This document shows positions 30,781 through 41,519 of a stretch of 64,000 bases of DNA, in pieces; position 1 is the stretch's first letter; every line of letters starts with the position of its first letter. Below the pieces are notes generated by a model that saw nothing but the letters and a program-made list of their open reading frames with translations, did not search any database and had not been told where the DNA came from. Location: assembly GCA_947579605.1 (NCBI GenBank), contig OX388328.1, positions 10,085,684 to 10,149,683 on the forward strand, written 5' to 3'. This DNA is from Athripsodes cinereus. Taxonomy: Eukaryota > Arthropoda > Insecta > Trichoptera > Leptoceridae. Made by a program: the position numbers and the translations under genes.

Positions 30781-31783
30781 AGCAATCTGGAGCTTATACA
30801 AGAACGAAATGGCTGTGATTAAAAGCGGAGAGAGCTGTGCAGAAGCAAGGGTCGAACAAGGCGTAAGACAAGGATGCTCAATGTCGCCAGCTCTCTTTAA
30901 CTGCTATATACAGCGAGCCATTGATGAACTGAGAGAAGAAATGAAGAACTGGACAGGAGTAAAAATAAATGGGAAAAAGGTCGACATGATAAGATATGCT
31001 GACGACATAGCACTGCTCGCAGACTCCGAGATGGAGCTGAACGAAGCCTTAGGAAAAATGGAAAGTATACTGTTGTCAAAGTACAACATGAAAATAAATA
31101 AAGAAAAAACAAAATGTATGGTCGTTGGAAGAGAGGAAGCGACTGCGAACATTGCCATAAATGGAGTGAGCATCAAACAAGTAAGTGAATTCGTGTACCT
31201 GGGCAGTAGAATAAACCAGGACGGACGCTCCAAAGCAGAAATCGTAAGCAGAATATACCAGGCAAGGATCGCCTTTAACAAAAAATCGAAGATATTGGAA
31301 TCCCCAAATATTGACTTAAGCGTAAGGAAGAACCTTACTAAAGCCTTTGTATGGAGCATTCTGCTTTATGGTTGTGAGACATGGACCATCAGCAAAAGTG
31401 AAAGTGGACGGTTGGCGGCCTTTGAAATGTGGTGCTACAGACGCATGCTTAAGATCCATTGGTCGGAGCACGTCGAAAACGAAGAAGTATTAACCAGGGT
31501 AGGCGAAAAAAGGCAACTCCTTAAGAGAATCAGCCAGCAACGAGCTAACTGGATTGGCCACAACATCAGGCACCCAGGACTACTCATAGCCATCGCGGAG
31601 GGTAAGACCGAGGGGATAAATGCCAGAGGCCGACCAAGAGACGCATATATGGACCAACTGAAGAGTGATATGAACTGTGGCTCATACGTAGAGCTGAAAA
31701 GACTGGCGGAGAATAGAGACGAATGGAGAAGAAAAACCAAACTCGTTGCAGACCAATCCAATGGATTGTAACTCATTATATAT
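30781..31783 (+). mobile_element. L-R RTE-type LINE, 5'-truncated, 14-bp TSD
   Basis: The 1003-bp insertion is bounded by exact copies of ATACTTTGAAGATG at 30767-30780 and 31784-31797. The 3' end is GGATTGTAACTCATTATATA with a short TA tail. The 5' end lies inside the reverse-transcriptase domain. The intact long ORF and exact duplication indicate a young insertion. Confidence 0.95.
30809..31771 (+). CDS. RTE-type reverse transcriptase, C-terminal half (320 aa)
   Basis: The product is the C-terminal half of a non-LTR retrotransposon polyprotein, which reverse-transcribes its own RNA at a nicked target site. Seen: a VEQGVRQGCSMSPALFN block (about residues 11-28, RT motif B region) and the catalytic YADD in RYADDIALLADSE (about 68-80). 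Then follow NKEKTKCMVVG and VYLGSRIN, and a long C-terminal tail with LLYGCETWTISKSE, RRMLKIHWSEHVEN, NWIGHNIRHPG and GRPRDAYMDQLKSDM. The layout is that of RTE-clade LINEs. Missing: the N-terminal endonuclease and RT motif A. The ATG is internal to the original ORF and simply the first one available, so this is a truncated, non-autonomous remnant. A frameshifted copy is at 14862-15496. Confidence 0.92.
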   Translation: MAVIKSGESCAEARVEQGVRQGCSMSPALFNCYIQRAIDELREEMKNWTGVKINGKKVDMIRYADDIALLADSEMELNEALGKMESILLSKYNMKINKEKTKCMVVGREEATANIAINGVSIKQVSEFVYLGSRINQDGRSKAEIVSRIYQARIAFNKKSKILESPNIDLSVRKNLTKAFVWSILLYGCETWTISKSESGRLAAFEMWCYRRMLKIHWSEHVENEEVLTRVGEKRQLLKRISQQRANWIGHNIRHPGLLIAIAEGKTEGINARGRPRDAYMDQLKSDMNCGSYVELKRLAENRDEWRRKTKLVADQSNGL

Positions 31784-31989
31784 ATACTTTGAAGATGGTG
31801 TAATCATATGAGAAAGACTGCAGGAGACACAATACATAAGGGCTTTGAGACAGGCAGAGTATGTTCATGGTAATGTTGGTTTTCAGCAATGAGGAATCGC
31901 TTTAGAAGAAGATTGATAGGTTCTCATAGCTTTATCTTTATCAGTGTCGAAAAACTTCACTCCTGATTGCACTAAACATTAATTACTGT

Positions 31990-32345
31990 TTTTGTAGTCT
32001 CTAGACTAGAGTTCTGCAATATACTATATGTAGGATTGCCGCAGATCCATTTAAACTGCCTGCAAATGTCATTCGATGGCGCTTCAAGGCTTATTTCCCG
32101 CTAGGATAAGAGTTGTCTCATCACACCTTTGTTGAAAAAGTTGCACTTGCTAGGAGTAGGTGAAAGGGTCCAATACAAACCGTACCGTACGGTCTACAAG
32201 ACCTTGAATAATATGCCACCTCAGTCACTTTCTGAGCTTTGTGTTCTCAAAACAGCTGCAAAAAAGACATTGCTATTAAAATTTGCCTTTACAACCTCAT
32301 ACTATAACCAAAAATTCTCAAAAATCAATTTGTTAAACCAATGAA
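31990..32345 (+). pseudogene. L-D CR1-like LINE fragment
   Basis: Shifting frames give a SLDYCN-LYVGLPQIH-like block (the CR1 post-RT 'LDYCNSLLYGLP' signature), then KVALARS-type residues and YKTLNNMPPQSLSELCVLKT. It parallels 4005-4345 but starts further upstream. Several stops. Confidence 0.65.
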
Positions 32346-32639
32346 TGAATTTATTAATGATATGGTAATTTGCCTTCGATTCCTGGTAAAAATATTGTGA
32401 ATAAATTAATTACATAACATTATTCAACACATCCTGGCTTCGCATCACCACGCTTTCCAATCTGACTCATTGATCATCGCTTTCAACACATTGTCATTAA
32501 CGCTTCACAATAATTTGTTGTGTGGTTGGTATCCATTCTTATACTGTATTTTGAATGCATTTTTCCCGTACCCCCATTACGGTCTCGTTAAGAACTCGTC
32601 CTAATAATTATTATCATCATGCTTATATACCTACATTTA

Positions 32640-32705
32640 TAAAAGAGTGAAGAATGAGGATATCAGAGAACGAGCAGGGAGTGTTTTGGAGAATGGAAGA
32701 CGTTG
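32640..32705 (+). mobile_element. L-A LINE fragment
   Basis: GAGTGAAGAATGAGGATATC encodes the VKNEDI block that also starts the copy at 48623. Only about 60 bp is recognisable. Confidence 0.5.
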
Positions 32706-32824
32706 CTCAGCAACAAGTCCGCCTTTTGGCCTAATTTTGTTAATTGACACTTTTTGCAATGTTGAATAAATATTATTGTTTATGTATTTGTGTAAAATTA
32801 TGGTCAATAAAGATTTATTAATCT

Positions 32825-33075
32825 CTATCCTTGCATACATCTTTCGCTTCCGTCAAAGTCATTCAATTCCTCATGCAGGCTGCTCTCCTGTTCAATGTGC
32901 TCAACACGTGACCTTTTGTAGGATCTAGTTAATAATAAATGATCTTGCCATTTGATCCTCGGATGGTAGCGTCTCCGAGCGCCATTCCTCCCAGCCAAAT
33001 GTATTTTCTTGGTCATTCTGTCTTCATTCATTCTTTCCACATGCCCAGACCATCGTAAATTATTTACACTCACCT
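32825..33075 (-). pseudogene. L-A2 RTE-type fragment
   Basis: An 82-codon minus ORF encodes NNLRWSGHVERMNEDRMTKK, HLAGRNGARRR, PRIKWQDHL and an LNDFDGSERCMQG-like end. It lacks the extreme 3' stem-loop and tail. Confidence 0.75.
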
Positions 33076-33129
33076 TTTTTATCAGTGATTTGTAATAGGA
33101 TATAACATATCTCTGTTTTTTATGAAGAC

Positions 33130-34739
33130 TTTCATATCTACTTTATCATAAAAACTTTATCGTAAAAAAATTTGCCTCACTGCAATACATTTGGTTCCAC
33201 TTTTCAATATCAATAAAAACACACATCATTCTTGTTTGTTCTTATAAAATAACCAATATTCATATGTAATATAAAATAATAATAACCATATTATATAGCA
33301 TAGTATGGCTTTAGCAGGTATAAAATAAAATACATAATAATATATGTACACATACCTATAGCTACGAACCTCAGCAATGAGTCCTTCCTAGAAGGAACGA
33401 CCATTAATAATGATGGACTTTATATATTTCTATCTAGATGTATTACTTTACTGCGGCGGTTCTTGCTTAGGAGCGGTGATGCGGCGGACTTCCTTATAAT
33501 TTTAATAATTGTATTACTTTATAATAATTGTGTATTTTGCTTATTTAAGTATGTGTTTATTGTGTTGTATTTAAATATGCCTTCCGAAACCACAATAAAA
33601 AGTCTCTGGACACCTTGCTTCGGCTTTTGGTCCAAAATAAGATACTGTTTGCATTGATAAAAATTCATGCTTACAATTTGATCACCCGTGGCGGTTTGAA
33701 TGTGCGGATAAGTTAAAGTAAATGGCTCCTGAGATATCCGGGTGTGAGGTGGGTCTCTCTTCAATATTACATTCTGTACCTGAGAGCCATTAGGACTTAA
33801 GTGCATTTTTGACAAAAATGTCAAAGTTACGAAAAAAGCGAAAATAACACATTAGTTGTGAGTCTTAAGTACAGAAATGCTTAGGGTCTATGTAATAAGC
33901 TGTATATACGATATACATCTTATTACTAGTATAATGTTGAGATTTTTTCGATTAAAAAATTGAATTTGAAAATGGCATTTTAGTACATAAGACTAAATGG
34001 CTCTCAGGTACAGCATTTAATGTGTCTATGATTGAATTTTATGCAACCAAAGATGTAAATGTAGCATAAAAGATTTCCACGAGGTGATTTTGGCCTGCCA
34101 GCCCCTCAGGCTGCCCGCTGGGGCCTGCCCTTGAGGGCAAAAGTGTTTAGTATAATAAGGGTTTTGTCTTTTGATTACAAACAATTTTTAAAATTACATT
34201 CATATTAAATTTTACCATATTCCAAAGAAATATTTTTTAAATATAAAAACACTATTATTTGAACAATATAGCGCATCTTCGTTGTTTGTTATCACGAATG
34301 AGAATTTAGTAGAGAATCAATAATTTTTGTAAAGATTTTTTTTTATATTCCCATCGCATATTTGTATATTTCACAATAAAGTGTTTTTTATTATTATTAT
34401 TATCCCCAAGGATTTAATGCATTAGCCGCCTCAAATATTATATACACATATGGTTTTTATTGCATCAGCATGTTGTGATGTTATGTGTGTGTGTGTTTGT
34501 GAGAGTGTTTGGGTATGGGAGTGTATGAGCTTGTTGATTCAATATTGAATTTTGGATCAATTTGTGGGAATGCTGTGTCCCTTGTTGGGCAGGGAAAGAG
34601 TATCAATCACCATACAATCTTTCCTTGCAATGTCCTTCAAGTCTGCAACACAACTAACTATAGAATATTATGAACAAACTGTGGTGGTTGTAGTAAAAAG
34701 GTGCACTTCACTTCAAATTTTGATTTTTATTTTTTAGGA
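33130..34739. other. Mostly unrecognised sequence
   Basis: No gene recognised. A family-H-like GCCCCTCAGGCTGCCCGCTG / GGCAAAAGTG patch lies at about 34085-34150 (minus orientation). A CAGTGATTTGTAATAG...ATAACATATCTCTG motif at 33082-33115 recurs at 38158-38192. Confidence 0.35.
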
Positions 34740-34776
34740 ATCTAATAACTCTCATTCATTAAATTATCTCGTTTTT

Positions 34777-34950
34777 AGCGAAATAAATAAAACAAGTGTT
34801 TTATTCTACTATTGATTTATTCGACGTGAGAGACGTCTTTCGTCTTATTAGGACATTGTCAGTCGATGTCAATAGGAGGTTCCTAATAAGACGAAAGACG
34901 TCTCTCTCGTCGAATAAATCAATAGTAGAATAAAACACTTGTTTAATGAA
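34777..34950. mobile_element. Hairpin insertion, 12-bp TSD
   Basis: Arms at 34790-34852 and 34882-34943 are inverted copies (AAACAAGTGTTTTATTCTAC, TATTGATTTATTCGACG, AGACGTCTTTCGTCTTATTA) with a 29-bp loop. Copies of TATCTCGTTTTT at 34765-34776 and 34951-34962 look like a target duplication. A 12-bp duplication is longer than usual for MITEs and closer to LINE-mediated insertion. A single arm occurs alone at 56214-56275. Confidence 0.8.
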
Positions 34951-34962
34951 TATCTCGTTTTT

Positions 34963-35047
34963 TATTATTATTATTATTATTTGGATGATTTGTAAAGCGC
35001 CGTTTTGTGAAAAAAAATCCCCCTCAAGGGCGCTCTTTGCTAACTTT
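34963..35047 (-). mobile_element. L-B LINE 3' terminus
   Basis: Inverted L-B end: (TTA)n, GGATGATTTGTAAAGCGCCG, TTTTGTG and CCTCAAGGGCGCTCTTTGCT. It is flanked on both sides by TTTTTATTATTATT, a probable target duplication blurred by its own tail. Confidence 0.8.
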
Positions 35048-35621
35048 TTATTATTATTATCATTTCTTATTTCTCAATACTTATTCAGTTTGTCTAAAAA
35101 TTTTACTTAGGATAGTTCTGCATTAAGGTAACGAAATGTGTTATAGCGGATTTCGGAACTCAGGGACACATTTATAATATAAATACATAGACATATTATA
35201 AATAGATATACCTCTCTCTCATTCACTGATTCATTCAAAGCCTCGCTATTATAGTTCAAAGGCTCCACAGCGCCCTGTAATTATCACTTTTGTGGTTTAA
35301 CTGGGTTTGGACACACTCATTATTATATTCCTACATTTTATAATATATACGTTAACACATTGTTGTATAACCAATCTTGTTAGAAAAACATACATAATAA
35401 TCTTTAGACAAACCACTTGTATAATTTTAAATTATTATTATGTATTTGATTTGTATAAAACATAGATTTATATTATAGATATGTATAAATATGTTTGTTT
35501 TAATTTTTTCCTGTTACAACAGTTTCTTTAGTGAGCCGGGCCACACAAAAAGTAAATAGTTTAGGCTTATTATAATAATTTATTTTCACCTGCACATTGT
35601 TTGAAATGAAACACATTTAGT

Positions 35622-35775
35622 TATCTAACAATCTGCATGTTTATTACCTGTAGTTAGTATGCTGGCTACCCCATTTGTGGGATATGCCGTGATGGTATAA
35701 TAATAGTAGTAGATATCAAGTAAGTAGAGTAGTAGATATCAAGTAAGTAGATTAGTAGTAGATATCAAGTAGAGA
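35622..35775 (+). repeat. S1 SINE 3' part with expanded tail
   Basis: TCTGCATGTTTATTACCTGT, CTACCCCATTTGTGGGATAT and GCCGTGATGGTATAATAATA are followed by three copies of a GTAGTAGATATCAAGTA-containing unit. The last ~60 bp is a minisatellite grown out of the TAG tail. A further S1 scrap (GGCACGGAGAAGATTATATG) is at 35895-35936. Confidence 0.75.
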
Positions 35776-36386
35776 TCAAATAAAAATGTTGGCATATTAG
35801 GAAATTATGTGCCACTATAGGCATACTGGTAATCAAAGGATTTAGAACATAGCGATTGGACACGCCAGCCATTTTGAAAGTCTAAAACTTCATTGGCACG
35901 GAGAAGATTATATGCATGTTTATTACACGTAGTTATAAGAATGAACAGTGCCAGAATCCCAAATATTGTCCTACATGGACTCACCGATAAACGGCGCCTA
36001 CTAGAAAGTGTTCAAACCGATGAAAGGACAGCTAGGTCTCCACTTCTATTATATTCTATCTTTATAGTCCATCCACTCGTTTTCGAGTGATCAGGGTCAA
36101 AGTTTCCACTTCGTAAGATCATCTTCCTGCATCAACAGATCTTGGAATTTAAATGGGGTTTAACACAAGATTGAAAGAAGAACAGATTAATCCGCTTGCT
36201 ACCCCTCTTGTATCCCTTGATTGACGGCTTGCATAATCTGCTACTTTGCGCAAATTTTATGTTTGTTTTTTATAATTATTTTTTTATAGTAATTTTCTCA
36301 CAGACCTTCACCTAGAGAAGTGTGATTAATGCGATCTTATTGCTAGTACACAAGTGACACCATTGGTATCTCATATCATAATAATT

Positions 36387-37865
36387 GAAACTGTGTTAGA
36401 CAGGGTTTTTGCAGAGTGAGTCAATGATTCCCTGTATTGTAGAATAAATACCCAAAACTATACACATAACCATAGTGCAACCATTGGTTTCTCATATCGT
36501 AATAATTGAAACTGTCTTAATAGACAGGGTTTTTGGAGAGTAAGTCAATGATTTCTTGTATTGTAGAATAAATAGGTACTTAAAACAAAACACATAACCC
36601 AGGTTAGAACATTGGTTTCTCATATCATAATCGAAAGCGAAACTGTCTTAGACAGGGTTTTTGCAGAGTAAGTCAATGATTCCCTTTATTTTAGATTAAA
36701 TACCTAAAACAAAACACATAACCCAGGTTAGGCTATTGGTTTCTCACATAATAATTCAGTAGATTAAATACAGAACATTAATTTGTTCCTCAATTGAAAC
36801 TGTCTTAGACAGGGTTTTTGCAGAGTAAGTCAATGATTCCCTTTATTTTAGATTAAATACCTAAAACAAAACACATAACCCAGGTTAGGCTATTGGTTTC
36901 TCACATAATAATTCAGTAGATTAAATACAGAACATTAATTTGTTCCTCAATTGAAACTGTCTTAGACAGCGTTTTTGCAGTGTGAGTCAATGATTCCCTG
37001 TATTGTAGATTAAATACCTAAAACAAAACACATAACCCAGGTTAGGCTATTGGTTTCTCACATAATAATTCAGTAGATTAAATACAGAACATTAATTTGT
37101 TCCTCAATTGAAACTGTCTTAGACAGCGTTTTTGCAGTGTGAGTCAATGATTCCCTGTATTGTAGAATAAATACCCAAAACTATACACATAACCATAGTG
37201 CAACCATTGGTTTCTCATATCGTAATAATTGAAACTGTCTTAATAGACAGGGTTTTTGGAGAGTAAGTTAATGATTTCTTGTATTGTAGAATAAATAGGT
37301 ACTTAAAACAAAACACATAACCCAGGTTAGAACATTGGTTTCTCATATCATATTCGAAACTGTCTTAGACAGGGTTTTTGCAGAGTAAGTCAATGATTCC
37401 CTTTATTTTAGATTAAATACCTAAAACAAAACACATAACCCAGGTTAGGCTATTGGTTTCTCACATAATAATTCAGTAGATTAAATACAGAACATTAATT
37501 TGTTCCTCAATTGAAACTGTCTTAGACAGGGTTTTTGCAGAGTAAGTCAATGATTCCCTTTATTTTAGATTAAATACCTAAAACAAAACACATAACCCAG
37601 GTTAGAACATTGGTTTCTCATATCATATTCGAAACTGTCTTAGACAGGGTTTTTGCAGAGTAAGTCAATGATTCCCTTTATTTTAGATTAAATACCTAAA
37701 ACAAAACACATAACCCAGGTTAGGCTATTGGTTTCTCACATAATAATTCAGTAGATTAAATACAGAACATTAATTTGTTCCTCAATTGAAACTGTCTTGA
37801 CAGCGTTTTTGCAGTGTGAGTCAATGATTCCCTGTATTGTAGATTAAATACCCAAAACTAAACAC
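36387..37865. repeat. Tandem array, 11 units of ~118-157 bp
   Basis: Units begin GAAACTGTCTTAGACAGGGT at 36387, 36508, 36639, 36796, 36953, 37110, 37231, 37356, 37513, 37631 and 37788. Successive spacings are 121, 131, 157, 157, 157, 121, 125, 157, 118 and 157 bp. The 157-bp type carries an extra ~38 bp (ATTCAGTAGATTAAATACAG, AACATTAATTTGTTCC). The short unit with TTAATAGACAGGGTTTTTGG occurs at 36508 and again at 37231, showing duplication of a multi-unit block. There is no ORF; it is a local satellite-like array. Confidence 0.95.
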
Positions 37866-38039
37866 GTTAATTTAATAGTCCTATAAATGATTTCATCTCA
37901 ATTATTATATATAGGTACATAACATTATAATTTAATTTATTAAGTGATTCAAATTCGCTATGCCTCCTTAAACTTCTAATATATAATGTAGGTATATTTA
38001 CCGGGTAGGTACTTAATTAAAATTATTTATATATCTAAA

Positions 38040-38510
38040 TATATTTATATGTTGGAGCGAAGCTGCGGTATGTCAAAAGACGATATTTTTCAATATGGCC
38101 GTTCTAAGCTGATATTCATAAACAGAGCTTGATGTTTTTCCGAGCTTACCGCTTCTTACAGTGATTTGTAATAGTTCCTATAACATATCTCTGGCTTCTT
38201 ATATTTGTCTGCCTCCTTCGTCTTGATGTTTCGACTCTACTGATAAAGTCATTATGAAAAGTATGTTATTCAACATAATTAAATTTGTGTGGTTTGAAAT
38301 AGAAAGTTGACAATTCAAAAAATTTATTTTTGAAACTGAGCACTGTATGTAGAAACACTGTGTGTCGAGTATGTATGTATTTACTCGAAGGATATGGGAG
38401 ATCGAGACCATCAGTGAAAGACGGCTCATGATTCACTCAGCACTGGGTGATTCAAAAGGCAGACTAATCGAGCCATGTCGATCTCGCAGGATAGGCTTTG
38501 TAAATAGAGC
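38040..38510. other. No recognised gene
   Basis: Only short spurious ORFs; the recurring CAGTGATTTGTAATAG motif lies at 38158-38192. Confidence 0.35.
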
Positions 38511-38514
38511 ATTC

Positions 38515-38600
38515 ACAGATGCTGGAACAAGCTGCCTCTGGGTCTGCGAGAAGAGGCGAATGGAAAGAGCTTTAGAAGGCTGAAGACTCTTATGTTAGCT
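38515..38600 (+). pseudogene. L-F CR1-like LINE fragment
   Basis: ATGCTGGAACAAGCTGCCTC, TGGGTCTGCGAGAAGAGGCG, AATGGAAAGAGCTTTAGAAG matches the L-F last-domain segment at 21330-21420. Confidence 0.65.
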
Positions 38601-38999
38601 GGGTTAGTTGGAAGCTATCGCAATGTAGACAAAAAACTCTAACAAAAAAAATTACTGTGGTTATCACAAAAACCCGTTTACAATACAATTTAATATGCCA
38701 TCAAAAAGAGCATAACAATGATTACTTCAGTACCGTGTTTAGGAACCACGTTTTACCAAAATTTGACATATTGTAGTTTTGTTCTGACATACACACTATG
38801 TATTTGATATAACTGGAAGCTGATTCTAATTGGATTACAATTAATATACCTGCTTGAGAAATAAAATTATACAATATATAATAATGTGTATGTGTATGCA
38901 CCTACATGTTTTATTAATAATGCTTGTATTATCAATACTATTTTCCTTAAAGCACCTGTTGTTTCGATACGAATATAATTTGTTCAGTTCTTTAACAAG

Positions 39000-39065
39000 G
39001 AGACCCACCGTCTACACGGATACCGAATAAGTCTGGGGACTTCCATTTATCTGAAATTCTATCTA
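39000..39065 (+). repeat. Family H repeat
   Basis: GAGACCCACCGTCTACACGG, ATACCGAATAAGTCTGGGGA and CTTCCATTTATCTGAAATTC match 59958-60025 almost block for block. Confidence 0.65.
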
Positions 39066-39390
39066 TCTTTACCATCACGGCGTATCCCATGTGTAGGATA
39101 GCTAGCAGATCAGAGATCGAAGTCAAAGCACATTTTAGCGTTACGTTTTCGTGTCGCAATCGTTCGAATATAGACGACGTTGCGCAAAAGTGTCAATTTT
39201 CGTAACTATTGTGTATTTTAGCTAAGAAATTGACACTTGCTCGCAACTTCGTCTATGTTTGAACGCTAACGGAACGAAAAAACGTAAGATTAAAATGTGT
39301 TTTGACTCAGGCCCCAGAGGTGCACGAATTAAACATTCAAACTGCTGTCCTCTCCGTGCCTACAAAAAGTGAGTACCTAATTCAGGGTGC
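39066..39390 (-). repeat. S1 SINE split by a MITE
   Basis: Minus-strand S1: the 3' end (CCTACACATGGGATACGCCG, TGATGGTA) at 39066-39115 and the middle (GGCACGGAGAGGACAGCAGT, CACCCTGAATTAGG) at 39310-39390. The MITE at 39122-39306 lies between. Confidence 0.75.
39122..39306. mobile_element. 185-bp inverted-repeat MITE
   Basis: Arms starting GTCAAAGCACATTTTA at the left and ending TAAAATGTGTTTTGAC at the right pair over about 80 bp with scattered mismatches. Shared blocks are TACGTTTT, GTTCGAA/GTTTGAACG, ATAGACGA, GTTGCG and AGTGTCAATTT. No ORF. Confidence 0.8.
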
Positions 39391-39429
39391 TTTCTGCACT
39401 CAAACTAAACATTTCCTCTCAAAAGCTGT

Positions 39430-39510
39430 CGACAGATCTCGTCGTGTTTTTCCTTGAATCGAGTCTTCAGGAGTACAACCTTCACCTATCAGTGGACATA
39501 TTATTATTAG
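39430..39510. repeat. Unclassified repeat shared with 41355-41500
   Basis: CTTCAGGAGTACAACCTTCA and CCTATCAGTGGACATATTAT parallel CTTCAGGACTACAGCCGTCC and CCCATCAGTGGGCATATTAG at 41440-41475. The type is unknown. Confidence 0.5.
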
Positions 39511-39919
39511 CAGGTTGCTTTCGTCTTAATTTATAACAGGAGGTCGCCCACCGTACACCCGGATATTTCAGAAGTCTAGAGATCATCTCTTACATAATAA
39601 ATCACTTATAATAACAACAACGATATTTTTCGAAATATAAAATCTTTAGTTTGCCTATCATTGTTATTATAATTATATTAGCTAGGCATTATATCCGCCA
39701 ACCGTCACATTATTCATATTATTTATTTATTTATTTATTTATTACTATCTTTATCACATTCTTACTTTAACAATAGGTAATTTATTTTTATCTTATTAAG
39801 AGTAGAAATAACATCGACTGTCCACTTCCATAACGCAACATGTCCAAAATTTCTAAAATTGTGATTTAATTGGCAATACATAATCAACTCCACTCATTAA
39901 ATTTTACAAACAAATACTA

Positions 39920-39985
39920 GTACTACACCATCACGGCATATCCCACAAGACAGTGGTAACTAATTTCTTGCATGTGTTGGATAAT
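39920..39985 (-). repeat. S1 SINE, 3' terminus
   Basis: ACACCATCACGGCATATCCC, ACAAGACAGTGGTAAC: an inverted S1 3' end with a short tail. Confidence 0.7.
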
Positions 39986-40215
39986 ATTATTCCTATTTGC
40001 TTATGACAAATTTTACTATTGAATTTTAAATAATGTTAAATTTAGAATTTTAAATTTTGAGCGATTTTATATGATGTTATTAATTTTATTTTTCATGACT
40101 CATTGTCTTGTTTTTATTGCTCATTGTTTTATTGTTTAATCCTGCGGTTATTGCTTTGTGAGCATTATTCTATTAATTTTCTTAAAATAATTACTCTATG
40201 TGTTACTTAACATAA

Positions 40216-40423
40216 TTCCGAGTGTCCTGTAAAAGGCAGGCGTTCGAAAAAATTAAGACATTGTACATCTTAAATTCAGCGATGAGGTTTGCCACCCATC
40301 CTGAATGTCTTGATTGTATATTGGCACGAAGAGGACAGCTTGCATGTTTCTTACTTGCAGCTGGTCTGCTGGTTACCCCACTTGTGGGATATGCCGTGAT
40401 GGTATAGTAGTAGTAGTAGTAGT
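40216..40423 (+). repeat. S1 SINE, nearly full length
   Basis: The copy begins within the head at TTCCGAGTGTCCTGTAAAAG and is complete to GATATGCCGTGATGGTATAG and (TAG)5. It is highly similar to 26114-26363, so probably among the younger copies. Confidence 0.9.
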
Positions 40424-40608
40424 AATTACTCTATTCTATTGTAATTGTTGTTTGTTAATTTTATCTGTTGTGTTTAGTTATGTATGTTTTGTAGAGCACA
40501 TAAGGGTAATATAGAGATCTTCACTGGTTTGCTTATTGCTAAATATGTTATAGACCATTGTATTTTTTTGTATCAACTGTATGTATCCTGTAAAATTGAA
40601 ATAAAAAA

Positions 40609-40827
40609 AGTGGGAAAGCCAGCAGACCAGCTGCGTGTATAAACATGTGAGCCGTCTTCTCTGTGCCAACAAAAAAATAAGACATTGAGGATTGGTGGCA
40701 AACCTCATCGTTGAATTTGTGATGTAAAATGTCTTTATTTTGTTGAACACCCACCTTTTACAGTATGACACTCGAAAACTTACAGAAGGGTTGAGAGACC
40801 AATTCTTTGCAGGGTGGTTCACGGCTT
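40609..40827 (-). repeat. S1 SINE lacking its 3' stem-loop
   Basis: Minus-strand copy from the head (GTGAACCACCCTGCAAAGAA, TTGGTCTCTCAACCCTTCTG) through GCCACCAATCCTCAATGTCT to CAGCTGGTCTGCTGGCTTTC. The terminal CCACTTGTGGGATATGCCGT block is replaced by AT-rich sequence. Confidence 0.85.
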
Positions 40828-41354
40828 AAAACAATCAAATAACTATAAAAAAAAATACACGATTCCCCTTATTTATTAAATATTTAATTATTGCAAAAAA
40901 ATAATATACCTATTTTCAATTCCACAAATAAATATTTGGAATTGTTTATTGACTATTGAATGGAACAAAGACAACGCATGTCTTTAACAGTGTGATTATT
41001 ATTATATAGTATATTTAACTTTCTGTTGTGTTTTTAAAGCATGATACAAATATAGCAAAATTACAAAAATGGTGATTTCTCTAATATAAGACATTTCTAC
41101 TTGTTGAGTTATGGAAGTGGACCGTCGATATATTAAACAGGTACTTATAAGTATGTTGATTTAGCACTGTCCACCATTTTGTGGGTGTGATATTGAAGGA
41201 ATCATATTGTGGTAGGTATTTCTATAAGACCTGTTTGATTGTGATCACATTGAGACTTAATAAATGGGTGATGGGTTGATAGTAATATGTTGAGAAAATA
41301 AATCTGTGGTATCACGGTAAAGTGGCATGAGTCGGAATTTTCGCGGTATTACTT

Positions 41355-41500
41355 ACTTACTTTACGTGTCCGGTCTTTTTTAAATCTTCCCACTCCAATA
41401 AGCGGCGACATTCATCGCCTTGTCGTTAGCTATGATAAGGTCTTCAGGACTACAGCCGTCCCCCATCAGTGGGCATATTAGTAAGTGGCTATCATCCTGA
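41355..41500. repeat. Unclassified insect repeat
   Basis: GCGGCGACATTCATCGCCTT, GATAAGGTCTTCAGGACTAC and CCCCCATCAGTGGGCATATT resemble the segment at 39430-39510. No ORF. Confidence 0.5.
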
Positions 41501-41519
41501 ACTGCGCCACATTCGCGGT

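Larger units (their letters stand above)
34740..35130. repeat. Family X repeat, doubly interrupted
   Basis: The same sequence as 16970-17100 (CTCATTCATTAAATTATCTC ... ATCATTTCTTATTTCTCAAT ... CTTAGGATAGTTCTGCATTA). It is split by a hairpin insertion (34777-34950) and an inverted L-B tail (34963-35047). Confidence 0.8.

Noticed and set aside
30904..31776. 151- and 113-codon minus ORFs
   Set aside because: Antisense shadows of the RTE ORF at 30809-31771.
36720..37730. AGGTTAGG words as telomeric TTAGG repeats
   Set aside because: They occur once per array unit and are not tandem TTAGG arrays.
36387..37865. CRISPR-like array
   Set aside because: Units are 118-157 bp with near-identical content and no unique spacers, in a eukaryotic context. 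It is a tandem satellite.
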